Shown here: positions 1-33,200 of the stretch, in pieces
Layout: every line of letters begins with the position of its first letter
Position numbering within the stretch: the stretch's first letter is position 1
Assembly (NCBI GenBank): GCA_964019055.1
Contig: OZ025208.1
Span: forward strand, 15,010,097 to 15,074,096
Reading direction: 5' to 3'
Origin: Anthopleura xanthogrammica
Lineage: Eukaryota; Cnidaria; Anthozoa; Actiniaria; Actiniidae
DNA length: 64,000 nt
Notes under the pieces: model-generated
Seen by the model: the letters and a program-made list of their open reading frames with translations, nothing else
The model's database searches: none
What the model was told of the DNA's origin: nothing
Position numbers and translations under genes: made by a program

Positions 1-1364
1 TTTTGGAGATAAGCGCTTAGCACGTGTTAAATGCTTTAGGAAAGTAGCCTTTTACAAGATTGAGGAAGCTTGTCATGAATTGACGTTTAAATGGCTTTTT
101 CACTCAACCAATCAAAAAGCCGAAAACTGAATCTCGACAAAATCAAAATGCTCGAACTGAACACAGCGTGGTTTGGTAGGACTGTGATTTGCACTTAGTT
201 TAGTCTGCTAAAAATAATCTTGTTCAAAACAATACCAAAGGGAGATAATGATAGCATACAATAAGGACTTAATGTACTTTCTTATCGGGTGAATCGATGT
301 TGTCACTTTGATTCACTTTCATTTACGTCGGACGCTTCTTCTACTTTATTTTTTGAATACACAAGAGTTAAAGTTTTTGTAGAAATTATCGATAACTTTA
401 AAAAAACGTTTTGCAACCGAAACTGGAATCCTCGTAAACAGGTTTCTCAGTAAAGATTACTTTCGTAAATATCCATTCAAAAACATTCGTCTTCCCTAAA
501 GTCTTGGCTCGAGAAGACGTCGAAACATGACGAAGTCTGATACAAACAAACGAAGATAAGCTAGTGAAGCAAAACGTTCAATGGATGAGTTATGACTGGA
601 AAGGCGGTCTTTCATCGGAAGCCGTCGCGTCTGTTTGTCGATTGGATAAAGTCTACACGAAACTTGTTCGTAATTCTCATAAGTTTAGCCCCAAAAAGAA
701 AGCCAACTCAAGACACAATTAATGAAAAATACAGCCACAATTCTAACAATTTGTGATTTAGTCAAATTTTGCCAAACATTTGTACTTTTGTACGTGATAC
801 TACTTCCAAACTTTTACCAAGATTTTGGCCTCGAATGACATTAAGCGAGACGTATTCAGGCTACTTTAAAACATCCCACTTAGAACTATCTAGCGAAAGT
901 AAATCATTTTTATAGAAAATTGTGACGCTTCTCATTGAAAGACAATACGTCTACACGGATGTTAACTTGCCCCACGGCGCTAATTCATTTTTGCTACGAT
1001 AGTCTAAACAATGATTTTTTTGGTGAATCTAAATGATTTTAAGATAAACTAAAGCAATTTTCTTTCAAGGTGCATTCCGTTTGCAAAGATGAACTGAGTA
1101 GAAAGAAGAAGTAAGACAAAGAAGAACAAGAACAAGAACAGGAAAAACAAGAAGAAAAAGAAGAACAAGAAGAAAAAGAAGAAGAAGAAGAACAAGAACA
1201 AGAAGGACAAGAAAACAAAAAGAAAAAGAAAACTTGTTACTTGTATCATTTCAAGACAAAACAACTGCATTTGTCTCAACTCTCACAAAACCTCATTAAG
1301 ATTAGAGAAGACGAGTCCATAATGGTTATACGGGTCTTATACATAAACAAGCATTCTCACTTAC
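1..1364. other. POLR3A last intron or beyond; no gene recognised
   Basis: This stretch lies downstream, in gene direction, of the last POLR3A exon I could place (1365-1428). The expected final exon, encoding the conserved C-terminal ~50 residues, is not seen on either strand, so it probably lies left of the window. The sequence is AT-rich and unremarkable apart from a purine-rich GAA/CAA tract at about 1105-1230. No credible open frame or known repeat was recognised. Confidence 0.5.
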
Positions 1365-22777
<21,413 letters not shown>

Positions 22778-23153
22778 ACTGAAAGCTTTATTGTTATTAT
22801 GATTCCCAAAAATATGCTATTTTGATATTCTTAGGCTCATATAATTGACTTTTTCATCATCCATGTGCATTCATACAACAGACGTTCGCCATTTTGCTTC
22901 CTCCAGTAACACAGGCAACCCATAAACTTCATTTTTTACTCTCGTTTTGGAATAATGTTTTCATAATTTTTAACTAAAAATACACTCTTATTACCAAATT
23001 TTAACACTGGTATGCCATTTAGAATAGAAGAAAACAAGTTTACAGTTTATTTTTCAATAGAAAAAGGCAAAAAGCTTTTGATACAGAAAGTTGATGTTGG
23101 TCTCGCTGTGGTGTACCCGCCATGCATCATTGCATTCCCACTTCAGAAAAAAA
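22778..23153. promoter_or_regulatory. Shared divergent promoter interval POLR3A/TMEM67
   Basis: Only 376 bp separate the two start codons, which point away from each other. The interval must hold both 5' UTRs and start regions, so a bidirectional promoter is the simplest reading. No TATA box was seen at a convincing distance. Transcription start sites cannot be placed from sequence. Confidence 0.6.
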
Positions 23154-26100
23154 ATGGCGGGACTCTCGTTTTTTGTTTATTTGTTCTTGACAACCTGTAT
23201 TTTCCAAGCGTATTCTTTCAAGATTCCTTATTCAGACCGCAATATGTGTACCTCGAGTCAATATTTCAGATTTTCCTCACTGGAATGTGTTGATTGTGGC
23301 TCAGGAAAGACACGTAGCGACAATGGTTTGTCGTGTGTCTGCATCCCTGGTTACAAGATCACTGAAGACAACGGTGGACCTGACTTGAAGTGTGAATCCT
23401 GCTTCGACAGCGTGAACAAGATTAACAAGACCTCGTCTTTAGATGGGTGGTCATGTGTATCGTGTCCTGTTAGTGTCGGTTTTGACCCCAGTAATAGCAA
23501 ATGCTTCGACTGTACGTCCAATTCTGTGCCCGTGGACAGATTGTTAGATGGAAGAAAGCTTGGTCAAAGAGCTTGTATAAAATGCTTACAAGACACAAGC
23601 CCGGCGACGGATGGTGGTTCTTGCAGCCGTTGTCATTCGAGTTTCTTGCAAGCTAATGCATCTGGAAGTGTCTGTGGTTGTCCAAGCGATTCCTACCAGG
23701 TCAATGGAGGTGTCTGTCTGTCCAAGTCCAAACTTGTCAATGAAAAAGGCAGTGAGTTGTACACCGTAACCTATGACAACGACAAAAAGATTGTGTCGTC
23801 CTTTTTCAAGGAGAATTTCCAAGCTGCGCAGGCCCTCTGTAAGGACTATCAAAATTTCACAGCCTGTCAACTTCTGGGAAATTTGTGCACTTTGCTGGAT
23901 TACACCAGAGATCTTGCTCAATCAAAAACCCAATCGGATGCCTGTAAAGTGTATATAGATATTTCAGCCAATAAGGACAAGGTTAAAGGGAATGCTGATT
24001 GGCCTATAAATATGCCGTGGTTATACTTTGTAGAAAGAGACCAAGACGCTATGGATACCCTTGACAGGAGAGATATCAAAAATAAGTTTACAGCAAACGG
24101 CGGCTTAAGTTTTACTCTTGCAATATTCACCTTAAATGGTAGTTTTGTTGGGCTTGAGAATGATACATCAAGGTTACAAATTTGTCAAGACAGGGAGACA
24201 AAGATGGATGCCGCAAGTAAGTTTGCAACAACTTTCATCTCATCCTGCACTGTTCCAGTCAGCAAGCTTCTGTCCATGCCTATGTATTTCTATGACATGT
24301 ACATACTCTTGGACAACAAAGAACTGTATGCCATCCCTGTCCTCCTTCAGAATTACATATTTAAGAACGAACGTGTGAACACTGAAAGTGACCGAACGAA
24401 CTGGCAATTAACAAGGAGATTCTTCCTGGTAGAGAATCTTGTTGGACGGACATCAGCAAATGACAAAGTTACAATGATTAGGTATGCAAAAGAGATTGAA
24501 GTTATAATACGCTTACGATCATCAAATGGAGAAATCTATCCTCCGTACCTCAAGATTACATATGGCTCTATTGACGTGTCAAATGCAGCTGAAGTTGCCA
24601 AGTCTAGTAAGTCTGTGTCGTACAAAGTTACATATGAAATGAATGACAAGGACATAAAGGATGATACATTGGTAAGTATATTATGATCTAGGATAGCTAA
24701 TTGCTAGGCAAATGGTCCTGCCCTGATAAAAAAGGTCTTTGACCAGTTAATATCCAACTTTATCCCACACCATAGAAAATACAGCCAATCAGAAAGCAAG
24801 AAAGCGTCGTATATTCGTTGGTATTTCACTCTTCCTTCCCATTATGCACTGCGCGTTGAATCTACGCATTTGTATTTTCTATGGTGTGGGATAAAATGGT
24901 TATACAATGGTTTCTTGAGGCATATCGTGGATATCCCACTCGTCACTTATATTTTCTTTGTATACACACTCACCTAAAGGCTTGTGTGTATACTAGAAAC
25001 TACAAGTGACTCGTGGGATATTCCACGGTATGCCACTCAAAACCATTGTGTTATTGATAGAGCAGTTTTCATGACTATGAAAAACTCATGTGTTAGACCA
25101 TGTCAGTGAAAACATTTGAAATTCCACGCTGTGTCTGTGCTACACCGTAACCGTGCTGTGTGCTGTGACTTTACACACTTATATGAAATCTGCTCTAATG
25201 TAATGTACATGTGCTTGTAGAAACTTACAATAGACCAATATCACACTAGCGTGACATTTAACACTTATTGACAGGGACCGAAGGAAACAGTGTGTTTTGT
25301 GGTCCCGAGACGACAATGTTTATATACCAAGTGTCAAAGAACACCACAAAATTAATTGATTTTTTGATTATTTGGCTTTATAAACTTGGAAAAACTCTTA
25401 TGTTTCCGGGGAAATCACTTCCGGTTTTGTTATTTCCCAGTAGATAACATATTATTGCCCGCTGAGAGCCGTTGCCGGGGAAACATTGAAACTTGTTCAC
25501 ATTCACGTGATACCCTCTCGCCCAATCAGAGTATGAGAAAAATGGACTTTGACACTAATTTTTAACAACAAAATATGAAAACTTTGTTTCTTTTCTCTAC
25601 AGACTGCAATTGGATGTCTATCAGGTCTGGGTGCCATACTTGCCCTTATCAAAGTTCTTGGTTGGCGTCGCCGATATGGCACTGAGAACATAGACTGCCC
25701 TACCCTGTTGAAGTGGCTTCTCTACTCATTTGGATCATTCTCTACCATGTACTTCTGGATAATCACTGGCCTTTCCATACAGTGGCTGATCTTCTTCAAA
25801 CAACAAGATGTCGTCTACCGGTTTCTCCCGACTGACAGTCAAGGAAGACTGTTCCGTGATTTACTCATCATTGCTTTTGTGTTCAAGTTAGTCGATATGC
25901 TTCATTTGATAGTGGTACAGATATCCATTGATATATTCTTCATTGATTGGGAGAGGCCGAGGGGTAGGATAACCCAGCCCAGTCAAGGGGGTGAAAATGC
26001 ACCCGTGGACGCCCCCATCAGTATCTGGAGGACACTATTCATTGCAAATGAATGGAATGAGATCCAAACAATGAGAAAAATTAGCCCAGAATTTCAAATC

Positions 26101-27959
26101 TTTGCCACACTGTTCTTCCTCAAAGTAGTTGGCTTTGAGCATCTCACTACTACAGACCCCATAAGTCGTTTTAAAGTGGATCCAACAACTGAGTACATAG
26201 GAGAATACAGCCCGATTCTTAGGTTCGCAGTCTTGTCCATGGTGTATTTGTGCATCGAGTGCGTACAGTGGTTCTACTTTGCTTTTATTTATGAGAGGTT
26301 TATCGGCGATGCGTTGGGAGACTTTGTAGATTTGTGCTCTATGGCAAATATCAGCATTTTTATTATGGAGAACACCCTCTTTGGATATTACATTCATGGT
26401 AGATCAGTACATGGCCGTGCAGATACAAATATGAAGGAAATTAACGAGCAGATCAAGAGAGAAGAGGAGGACTTGTGTGGTAAACGAGGGTTGGAGCCTA
26501 ATTCTGATCATCAGACATTTGAAGCAGGGTTGCCTCATAAGTTTCGCCAGCAGTATAATCAAGTTGTGGAACCACTACAGCATCGGGATCAGCAAGCACA
26601 GAGAAGAAACCTTCCATCGTCTGCACCAGGTAAAGTTATATACAGTCGAAGCTATCTTTGCGACTATTCTAGTTAGCAACCTGCTCTAGTTACGACCACG
26701 ATTTTGAAACCCCGTTTGCATTGCCGCTTATGAGAGCCCATTCTCGTTAGCGCCCAGCTCTAGTAACGACCACTTTTTCGATTTCCCGAGTCGGTCGCTT
26801 ACGAGAGCTTCAACTGTATTCAAAAGGGGATTTGTAATAGAAAAAAAGCATTTCAACAAGTCTCTCCCTTAATTCAAGGGTTTTTTACCGGTTTTCCTCC
26901 CTCCACAAAACCTAGCAGCTAATTTCAAAAATAAATCAAATTTATATAGCACCATTTGCTGGAGTTAAATGGCGCTTTACGAGAATTTATATGAGAGAAT
27001 TAAAAATTATAATGTCGTAAAGGTCATGTTACACTGTGCAATTTTCTCAGCAACTTGTCTCGCGATGCTTGAAAATGTAGCGTTGCAGGTTGTCGAGGTG
27101 AGGTGTTACACTGCAACGCGATCTCAACAACTTGCAGCGACTTGAAAAATATGCCTTAAAATTGCAAGAAAAGTTGCTAGAGGGGTGATACACTGTGCAA
27201 TGTCGTTGCCAGTTGCTTTAATCCGTTGCGAAAAGTATAGAACTGAGTTCTACTTCGTGCAACGCTACGCGCAACAACAACAAAAATGCGAGACAACCCC
27301 TGTTACACTGTGCAATTCTCCAGCAACTTGTCTCTCAAAAACCGGGTTCGAGGCAAGTTGCTGGGAAAATTCCACATTGTAACAGGGCATTGATATAGAA
27401 ATGGCTTCAGTTCTAATTGTCTTGCAGTAATTCATCCAATCACAACGCGTAGCTTCAGCTACAGTATAAGATACGGTACGACTAGAATTTCCCACTCATA
27501 CGAAAATCGCGCAATATTTTTTTTTGCTTGTTTCCTTCAGGTGCGACAGGTAGTCTGCCAGTAGCAATCGAACGCAGTATCCAAGCTTACATGGCGATGA
27601 ACAGATTCCTAACTGGATTCATCGACCATTCACTCCGTGATCTGGACTATCTGGTCTACGACAAGCTTCTCTTTGAAAGAATCTTCAACATAGAGGTCAG
27701 GGAACAACCTGTCGACAAAGCCATCTTCTACAAGGATGACGGCAAGTCTTTCAATACTGTACTGTTTTATGGGAACGAGTGGACACTGATGTTGTTTGAT
27801 TTGCTGTTCTTTGGTATCGTTGACTATATCTCTACAAACTATGTGTTAGCTGGGGTGCTAACGTACTTTATGAGTAAGATATTAGTTATTGTAAGGGACA
27901 GCTTTGGTAGAAAGAATCTCGCTAGGAAAACAATGGTAGATCAACGATTCCTTATTTAA
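23154..27959 (+). CDS. TMEM67: Meckelin / TMEM67 (ciliary transition zone), 3 exons
   Basis: Homologue of meckelin (MKS3), a multi-pass membrane protein of the ciliary transition zone linked in vertebrates to Meckel and Joubert syndromes. Exons: 23154-24671, 25603-26629 and 27541-27959 (stop included), in phase, 987 aa against 995 in human. I chose the ATG at 23154 because it gives a signal peptide (MAGLSFFVYLFLTTCIFQAY); an upstream in-frame codon would only add residues before it. A Cys-rich ectodomain (about residues 30-210) leads into a conserved extracellular region. Membrane segments begin at about residue 507, followed by FFIDWERP, ANEWNEIQT, ERFIGD, FVDLCSMANIS and the invariant C-terminal VDQRFLI. 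Three exons is strikingly few compared with about 28 in human. Identification is very secure. Confidence 0.97.
24757..25049. mobile_element. Two adjacent inverted-repeat elements in TMEM67 intron 1
   Basis: At 24757-24901, TTATCCCACACCATAGAAAA pairs with its complement on the right. At 24905-25049, CAATGGTTTCTTGAGGCATA pairs with TATGCCACTCAAAACCATTG. They abut almost end to end. Confidence 0.7.
25059..25196. mobile_element. MITE, AGAGCAGTTTTCAT family, copy 2
   Basis: AGAGCAGTTTTCATGACTAT on the left and ATATGAAATCTGCTCT on the right. Same family as 4711-4884. In TMEM67 intron 1. Confidence 0.65.
26641..26818. mobile_element. Tigger/pogo-like MITE in TMEM67 intron 2
   Basis: TACAGTCGAAGCT on the left pairs with AGCTTCAACTGTA on the right with TA at each end. 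Sub-terminal repeats GTTAGCAACCTGCTCTAGTT and GTTAGCGCCCAGCTCTAGTA resemble pogo/Tigger-type elements. No transposase. Confidence 0.6.
26860..26925 (+). repeat. SINE tail fragment
   Basis: GTCTCTCCCTTAATTCAAGG and TTTTCCTCCCTCCACAAAAC match the SINE body. In TMEM67 intron 2. Confidence 0.5.
27020..27385. mobile_element. Repeat with GTTACACTGTGCAATT motifs, TMEM67 intron 2
   Basis: GTTACACTGTGCAATT near the left end recurs at 27303, related TTACACTG/ATACACTGTGCAAT motifs lie between, and an inverted version (TTGCTGGGAAAATTCCACAT) lies at the right end. TTGCAACG motifs link it loosely to 11.3 and 59.8 kb. Confidence 0.5.
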
Positions 27960-27984
27960 TACTTTCACTTATACAGCGATACGT

Positions 27985-28375
27985 TTTTAGATGTTGTATT
28001 GACTATTCTTACCATTCATTGTACATAAAACGAGATTATCACATTTTTTCGCTAATGCGAACGTTGTAGATCGTTATCAAATCGCATAAAAAGATAATAT
28101 TATAAAGTTTATTTATTGTATCGACTGTTCCTACCATTTATCATTGTACATAAAACGAGATTATCACATTTTTTCGATAATGCGAACGTTGTAGATCGTT
28201 ATTCAATCGCATATAAAGATAATAATATTATAAAGTATATTTATTGTATCGACTGCTCATAAAACATTCATTGTACATAAAAACAAGTTTATTATCACAG
28301 TTTTTCGCTCATACGAACTTTGTAGAACGTTATCGAAGCGCATTAAAGTTAATATAAAGTTAGTGTATATAGTGT
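27985..28375. repeat. ~115-bp tandem triplication downstream of TMEM67
   Basis: Three diverged units contain TTGTACATAAAACGAGATTA, TTTTTCGCTAATGCGAACG and TTGTAGATCGTTATC. They begin within about 30 bp of the TMEM67 stop, so they probably lie in its 3' UTR. Confidence 0.8.
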
Positions 28376-28389
28376 TTTATCTATTAAAT

Positions 28390-28465
28390 AGAGGATATTA
28401 CATGGGCGCGCGGAGATACGAATTTTATCTTCGAGTGTTGAAAAGATCTCTGACGAGTGAGCGCA
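28390..28465. mobile_element. Fragment of the GATATTACATGG element
   Basis: GAGGATATTACATGGGCGCG, then AGATACGAATTTTATCTTCG, matches one half of the foldback at 41060-41205. Confidence 0.55.
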
Positions 28466-28545
28466 GTGATTGGTGAAAAGTGCCTATTGGTGAAAAGTGC
28501 CTGTTTTAGTACTGTGCCCTAATATATCTTATGTTAAACTTTCCA

Positions 28546-28744
28546 AAGTCCAGTTCAGACGTCGTACTTTTGCCGCGTCGAATCAAAGTGCCTTCATTTG
28601 AAGACAGCGACTAAGAAAACGCCGAGAACTACCATATAATACATCAGCACTTTTGCTTAGCGTCAGGAGACGATATGTGTTAAGTTGGTCTACATACTTC
28701 TACTAGCCGGCAAAAGTTCGACGTTTGAACTGGGCCAGCTTAGG
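28546..28744. mobile_element. MITE with CAGTTCAGACGTCG ends
   Basis: GTCCAGTTCAGACGTCGTAC (left) pairs with GTTCGACGTTTGAACTGGGC (right). Related ends occur at 50931-51053. Confidence 0.6.
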
Positions 28745-28888
28745 GCTAGAGAATATTTCGCTGTGGAACGCAATGTAAGACCGGCCCCGTTTTTAGACAA
28801 AATTGTCTAAAATAAGTCTGATAATTTGCACTGTTTGTTTATAACCATTTAAAGCGAATGAATATAGTGTTATTCTACATGTCCTTTT

Positions 28889-29053
28889 TCACTGCCTTTC
28901 CACTCTTTTCTTATCAACACAACCAGCTCCAATGTCACCATAACAAGGTTTTTCTGCCTTTTTCACTGGCTCAGGCTTTTCGACTCGTCTCTTGACACAC
29001 CCCGCCATTGGCCCTCCATAACACCGAGGATTTTCTGCCTTTTTCACAAGGTA
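28889..29053 (-). other. Open stretch with two Cys-X7-Cys repeats; possible exon or relic
   Basis: The frame is open for 54 codons and then stops, with an in-frame stop just upstream and no usable initiator. It encodes two diverged repeats: KKAENPRCYGGPMAGCVKRR and KKAEKPCYGDIGAGCVDKKR. Both have C-X7-C spacing and dibasic residues after the second Cys. The directly upstream segment (29044-29240, another frame) encodes a plausible peptide with LKMWSLKGECMVTQRKP. The two frames could belong to a frameshifted relic, or to exons of a small gene, but I see no convincing splice sites. Not recognised as any family. Confidence 0.3.
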
Positions 29054-30219
29054 TCATTTCTTAGTGGGCTAATTACAGTTGGCTTTCTTTGAGTGACCAT
29101 GCACTCTCCCTTCAGGGACCACATTTTCAATTTCCGACCGTTTGGTTTCTCAATATTTTCTCTGAATATTTCTATCTTTGTGACTTTTTGGCCACTTTGG
29201 AAACGAGCAAACAACTGGGGCGAGTTTTTAATTTGAATGTAATATTTAGTAAAGACATTTTGTCATCTTATAAAGTATCTCAAGATTAGTAAGTCTGGCA
29301 AATTTGAACATGATTGAATAAAAAAAAGAACCAGAATTATTGGATTTCACCACATTCTTTGTAAATTTTCAACACAAGTCTATAAAGTAAATTTTGAGTA
29401 CTTTTTCGAGGTCAACCAATCAGAATTGAGGATTCGACATCGTATTTTGATTAGCATTTCCTATTATTCTGCCAAGAGAATAGTTATGAAATACGAGTTC
29501 TTCCTTCTTTAAATTAATCGTAAACACAAGTTAAACTCATGGCGGAATTATATTTCAATCAACAAGAAAAGTCTTCACTGTAAACTCAGAAAATGCTCGA
29601 AAAATGCTAACCAAAAGTAGTGATCCATAATTTCTTTCGGGGAAGGCGATCAACTCAACTGGTACTATTGGCGTCCGTTTTCAAATGTCCGCCCCCAATC
29701 TGGAGAGCGTTTTCAAATGTATGCGTTTTCGATAAAAACGCTCGGAGTTTTTTATCATTTTAGTGTGGAAGCAAGGCCAAAACCGCAACGCTGTGTTGTG
29801 CGGGAGGCAAGGAGTTCATTAGGTTTCCCAGCTTTAACAAAACTCAGGCTCTTTTAGAAAATAACTGAGAGGGTATTGCTTTTGTAAGAATCTGTTACAG
29901 TATTAAGCCCTCGACGAACTTCTTCTATTTTGGGGTTCCTGTGTCGAGGAGATACTGGGTACGAGTGTAGTGCATAGCAACAAGAAAGTAAACTATCCGC
30001 CATTTTGTTTCCTATTGTCGAAGTGAAAAGGCAATAAATACCCTTGATTTTTGCTTTATATTTTCCCTTGAAGAAAAACTTTCCGATTCTGGATGTATCT
30101 TTAGAGTTTCAAGATTGCTATAGCTTTGAGGTATAAGTAATTTATTGTCTTTTTATGGGATATACGATGTGAAAAGGTTCGTCAATCTTTCTTGACGTCT
30201 CTGATAATCAAGTCTCAAG

Positions 30220-33200
30220 ATGAGTAAATCCAGACAAGAAAAAACACGAACTCCAGCACAAGCTGCTCCTCCTCCTCCAGTTAGTAATGATATCGTACCA
30301 GGAAGATTCACAGATTCCGATTGGTAAGCATACCTAGACCTGATGTTGCTGTATTTTCAAAATATATTTTTTTCTTTTGTTTCTCTCGTTTTGTCGATTG
30401 TCTTGTTTGAACTACGAATCATTGACTTGTACAGTATTTACAAACTCTTTATCAACTGAAAATGTTTTCATGGAAATTTTTACTTAATAGCAATTAAATA
30501 GTGAAAGCATTGGGTCTTTACAAGTTTACTGTATTAAGTTTTTTTCAATTTTTTTTTGTACTCTACGCTTACGTACAAAGGTTGGTAATATGAGCTAATT
30601 CTTGCAGTGACAATCATTAAATGTCAAATTTTTTTTTATTGACTGACAGGCACCAGATGATAGAGACAGAAGATGGAGAAGACTTTTTATACGATATTGT
30701 ACAAGAAGTTGTGGAGTCTACAATGGGGGTCCTTCATGACCGGTATATTCTGAAACAGACATTACCCTACACTGTACAAGAGGCTAAACAGCTACTACTG
30801 GACATTATTGAGGTATAAAGATATACCTTTCCTGAATTCACTTGAGTTACCATCCTTCGTTCAGCTTGGTGAAGTTATTTCCATGATTCATAATATAGTT
30901 TTAACTCATGCTATGATTGGTCGAAATGCCATTTATGAGAGTATCTATAATGAATGCTCATGTGATATTTCTGTGTGCACTCTAAATTTGAACTTTCATT
31001 AAAAAAATGAATCACCATTCTTGGTTTGCAACCATTTTTAGTCCCTTTTTACATCACACCATACACCGATTCCAAACATGGCAGACACAAACGGACAGGC
31101 TGAATCAAGGGGGCAAAAACAAGGCTAGTCAGTAATTCATTATCTGTGTGCAAGCTTCATCTTTGTTACTGGTGTTACATGGTGTTTACATGGTGTTTAC
31201 ATCCATTAAGAATCATTTTTAGTGATGTCTAAGGGAAAAGCCAGCTTTCCACAGATCACGACTGACTAGCCCCTTTTTAGCCTCCTCGATCCAGGAAAAC
31301 CGCATATGTCCGCCATGTTTGGAATCGGTGTATATGATCAAATAAATTATGAGACCAGCACCCTTCTAATGATTTTCAATTTTTGATTCAAAAGTGGCAA
31401 TTTTTAGCTGGTGATGGTGGAGAAGAAAATCCAGCAGTAGATCCGACATGGTTAGAGGAAGAAGGTTAGTTGTTAAATAAAGATGATTATTATGTGTAGA
31501 TCCATGTCTCAAGTGCACCTGTAGACCTGTACAGACATACTGTATAAAAAGCTTCTTTAACCCTAGCCAATAACCCCTAGATTTGCTGCGGCCAATTTAA
31601 TCAGCATTTTGTAAGCTAACACTGCCACCCCCCCCCCCCACCCACTAAATATTCACTAGTCCATCATATCTTAAGAATCTTGGCTTTGAATCTCATTTCA
31701 TATTCCTTTGATTCTATTTGTAGAGCCTATAGCACCAGTCACTGATTCATGGGCACAAGGTTCTGTACCAGTAGTAATAGAGAGATCAACAAGTGCTACT
31801 AGTTCTACAAGCACTTCTGTCATATCAGAAGCCAACAGTGAGGACTCTTGCATTGAAGAAGACAGGCCAGGGTAAGTGTTATGAACTGTAGCAATAAATG
31901 AGCTATAGCACTGCTACTTGGAAATTCTTTTTTCTGGAAAATAATGTGAGCTGGCCTGGATCCATGCATGATCCTCCTTGGGGTTGTTTCGATTCAGGGT
32001 TTAACAAAAACTGATCAGCAATGGGTTTTGTTTTGTTTAAGAAGCATGACAGCTTCCATTGCATAAATGGATGAATTTTTTAAATTCTTTTAGGGCTCCA
32101 GAGCCACCATTTAAAAAACTAGATGTGTCGGAGACTCCAGTCTCTATTACAAGTCCTGTGCAGCCGACTGTGCAAGACACACCACAGACTGAAACAATCC
32201 AGCCTAGGCCACCCTCGAAGAAGGTATGTTTGTATCTATAAAATTTTGTTCTATAAAATTATCAATTTTATATGAAGATTATGTTTTGGAAAATGATTGT
32301 TTCTACAGCCACCCATCAGGAAGCAAAAAAAGCGTACTGGTCCGTTTAAGTCCCATCGAGGGAAATTGCCTGAATTCTCTGGAGTAGATTTGACATCAGT
32401 AACTGATGTCCGTGTGATAGGAGGCCATTTTAATCAGGGTGCCCCAAAGCTAGATGAGAATGGGATGGCTCTCTTATCATCATCAAATTCAATACTCAAG
32501 GTATGCATGTATAATGAAATATAACTGCTGTGGATACGTACTGAGAATTTGTATTGTTTTCTAAAATTAATGATTTTATTATAATATATAATACATCAAT
32601 TTTCTCTGAGGTTGATGGATCATTTTTCTCTCTTTTCCTTCATCTCTTTATTCTTGGTTCCTCCCTTCCTATCCTTTCCTCTAATAACTGATCACCATCC
32701 CTTCCCTTCCTTCCTTCCTTCCTTCCTTCCTTCTAACCACCATCACCATTGCTTCCCTTCCTTCCTCTCTCCCTTACATTCCTTCCTAGCTATCATCCTC
32801 TTTTCATTACTTTTTTTCTTTTTATTCTTTCCTTTTGTTTTAAATTTCCTTCCATTCTCATCCTCCTACTTTTTCTATTTTCTTCCTTCCTTTTTTCCTT
32901 TCCCAAAGACACTGCCATATTTCTTATGAACTTTTTAAAAAACACCCTTAAAATAAATGTCTAACAAACTACATCATCTAAACAATTAAAACATTTCTTC
33001 ATGAATTCATATTGTTGGTTTGCAATCATTCCCAAGAGAATAAAATAACAAAACACTAACAGCAAAATTGAATGATATAACAAAAGAATTCATTGAAAAA
33101 TCTTTTGTTAAAATCATCCAACATGGTGGCTATGACGTCACTCACAAACGAATAACTCATTCTTTTATCATAAACAGATATGATTTGATATAAAAAATTT

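Noticed and set aside
1..1320. Search for the final POLR3A exon
   Set aside because: Neither strand encodes the conserved SEC-I-MGIPM-type C-terminal block, so I assume it is left of the window.
32612..32964. Frames of 71-105 codons rich in Ser, Pro, Phe and Leu
   Set aside because: CCTT pyrimidine tract within a C2orf81 intron.
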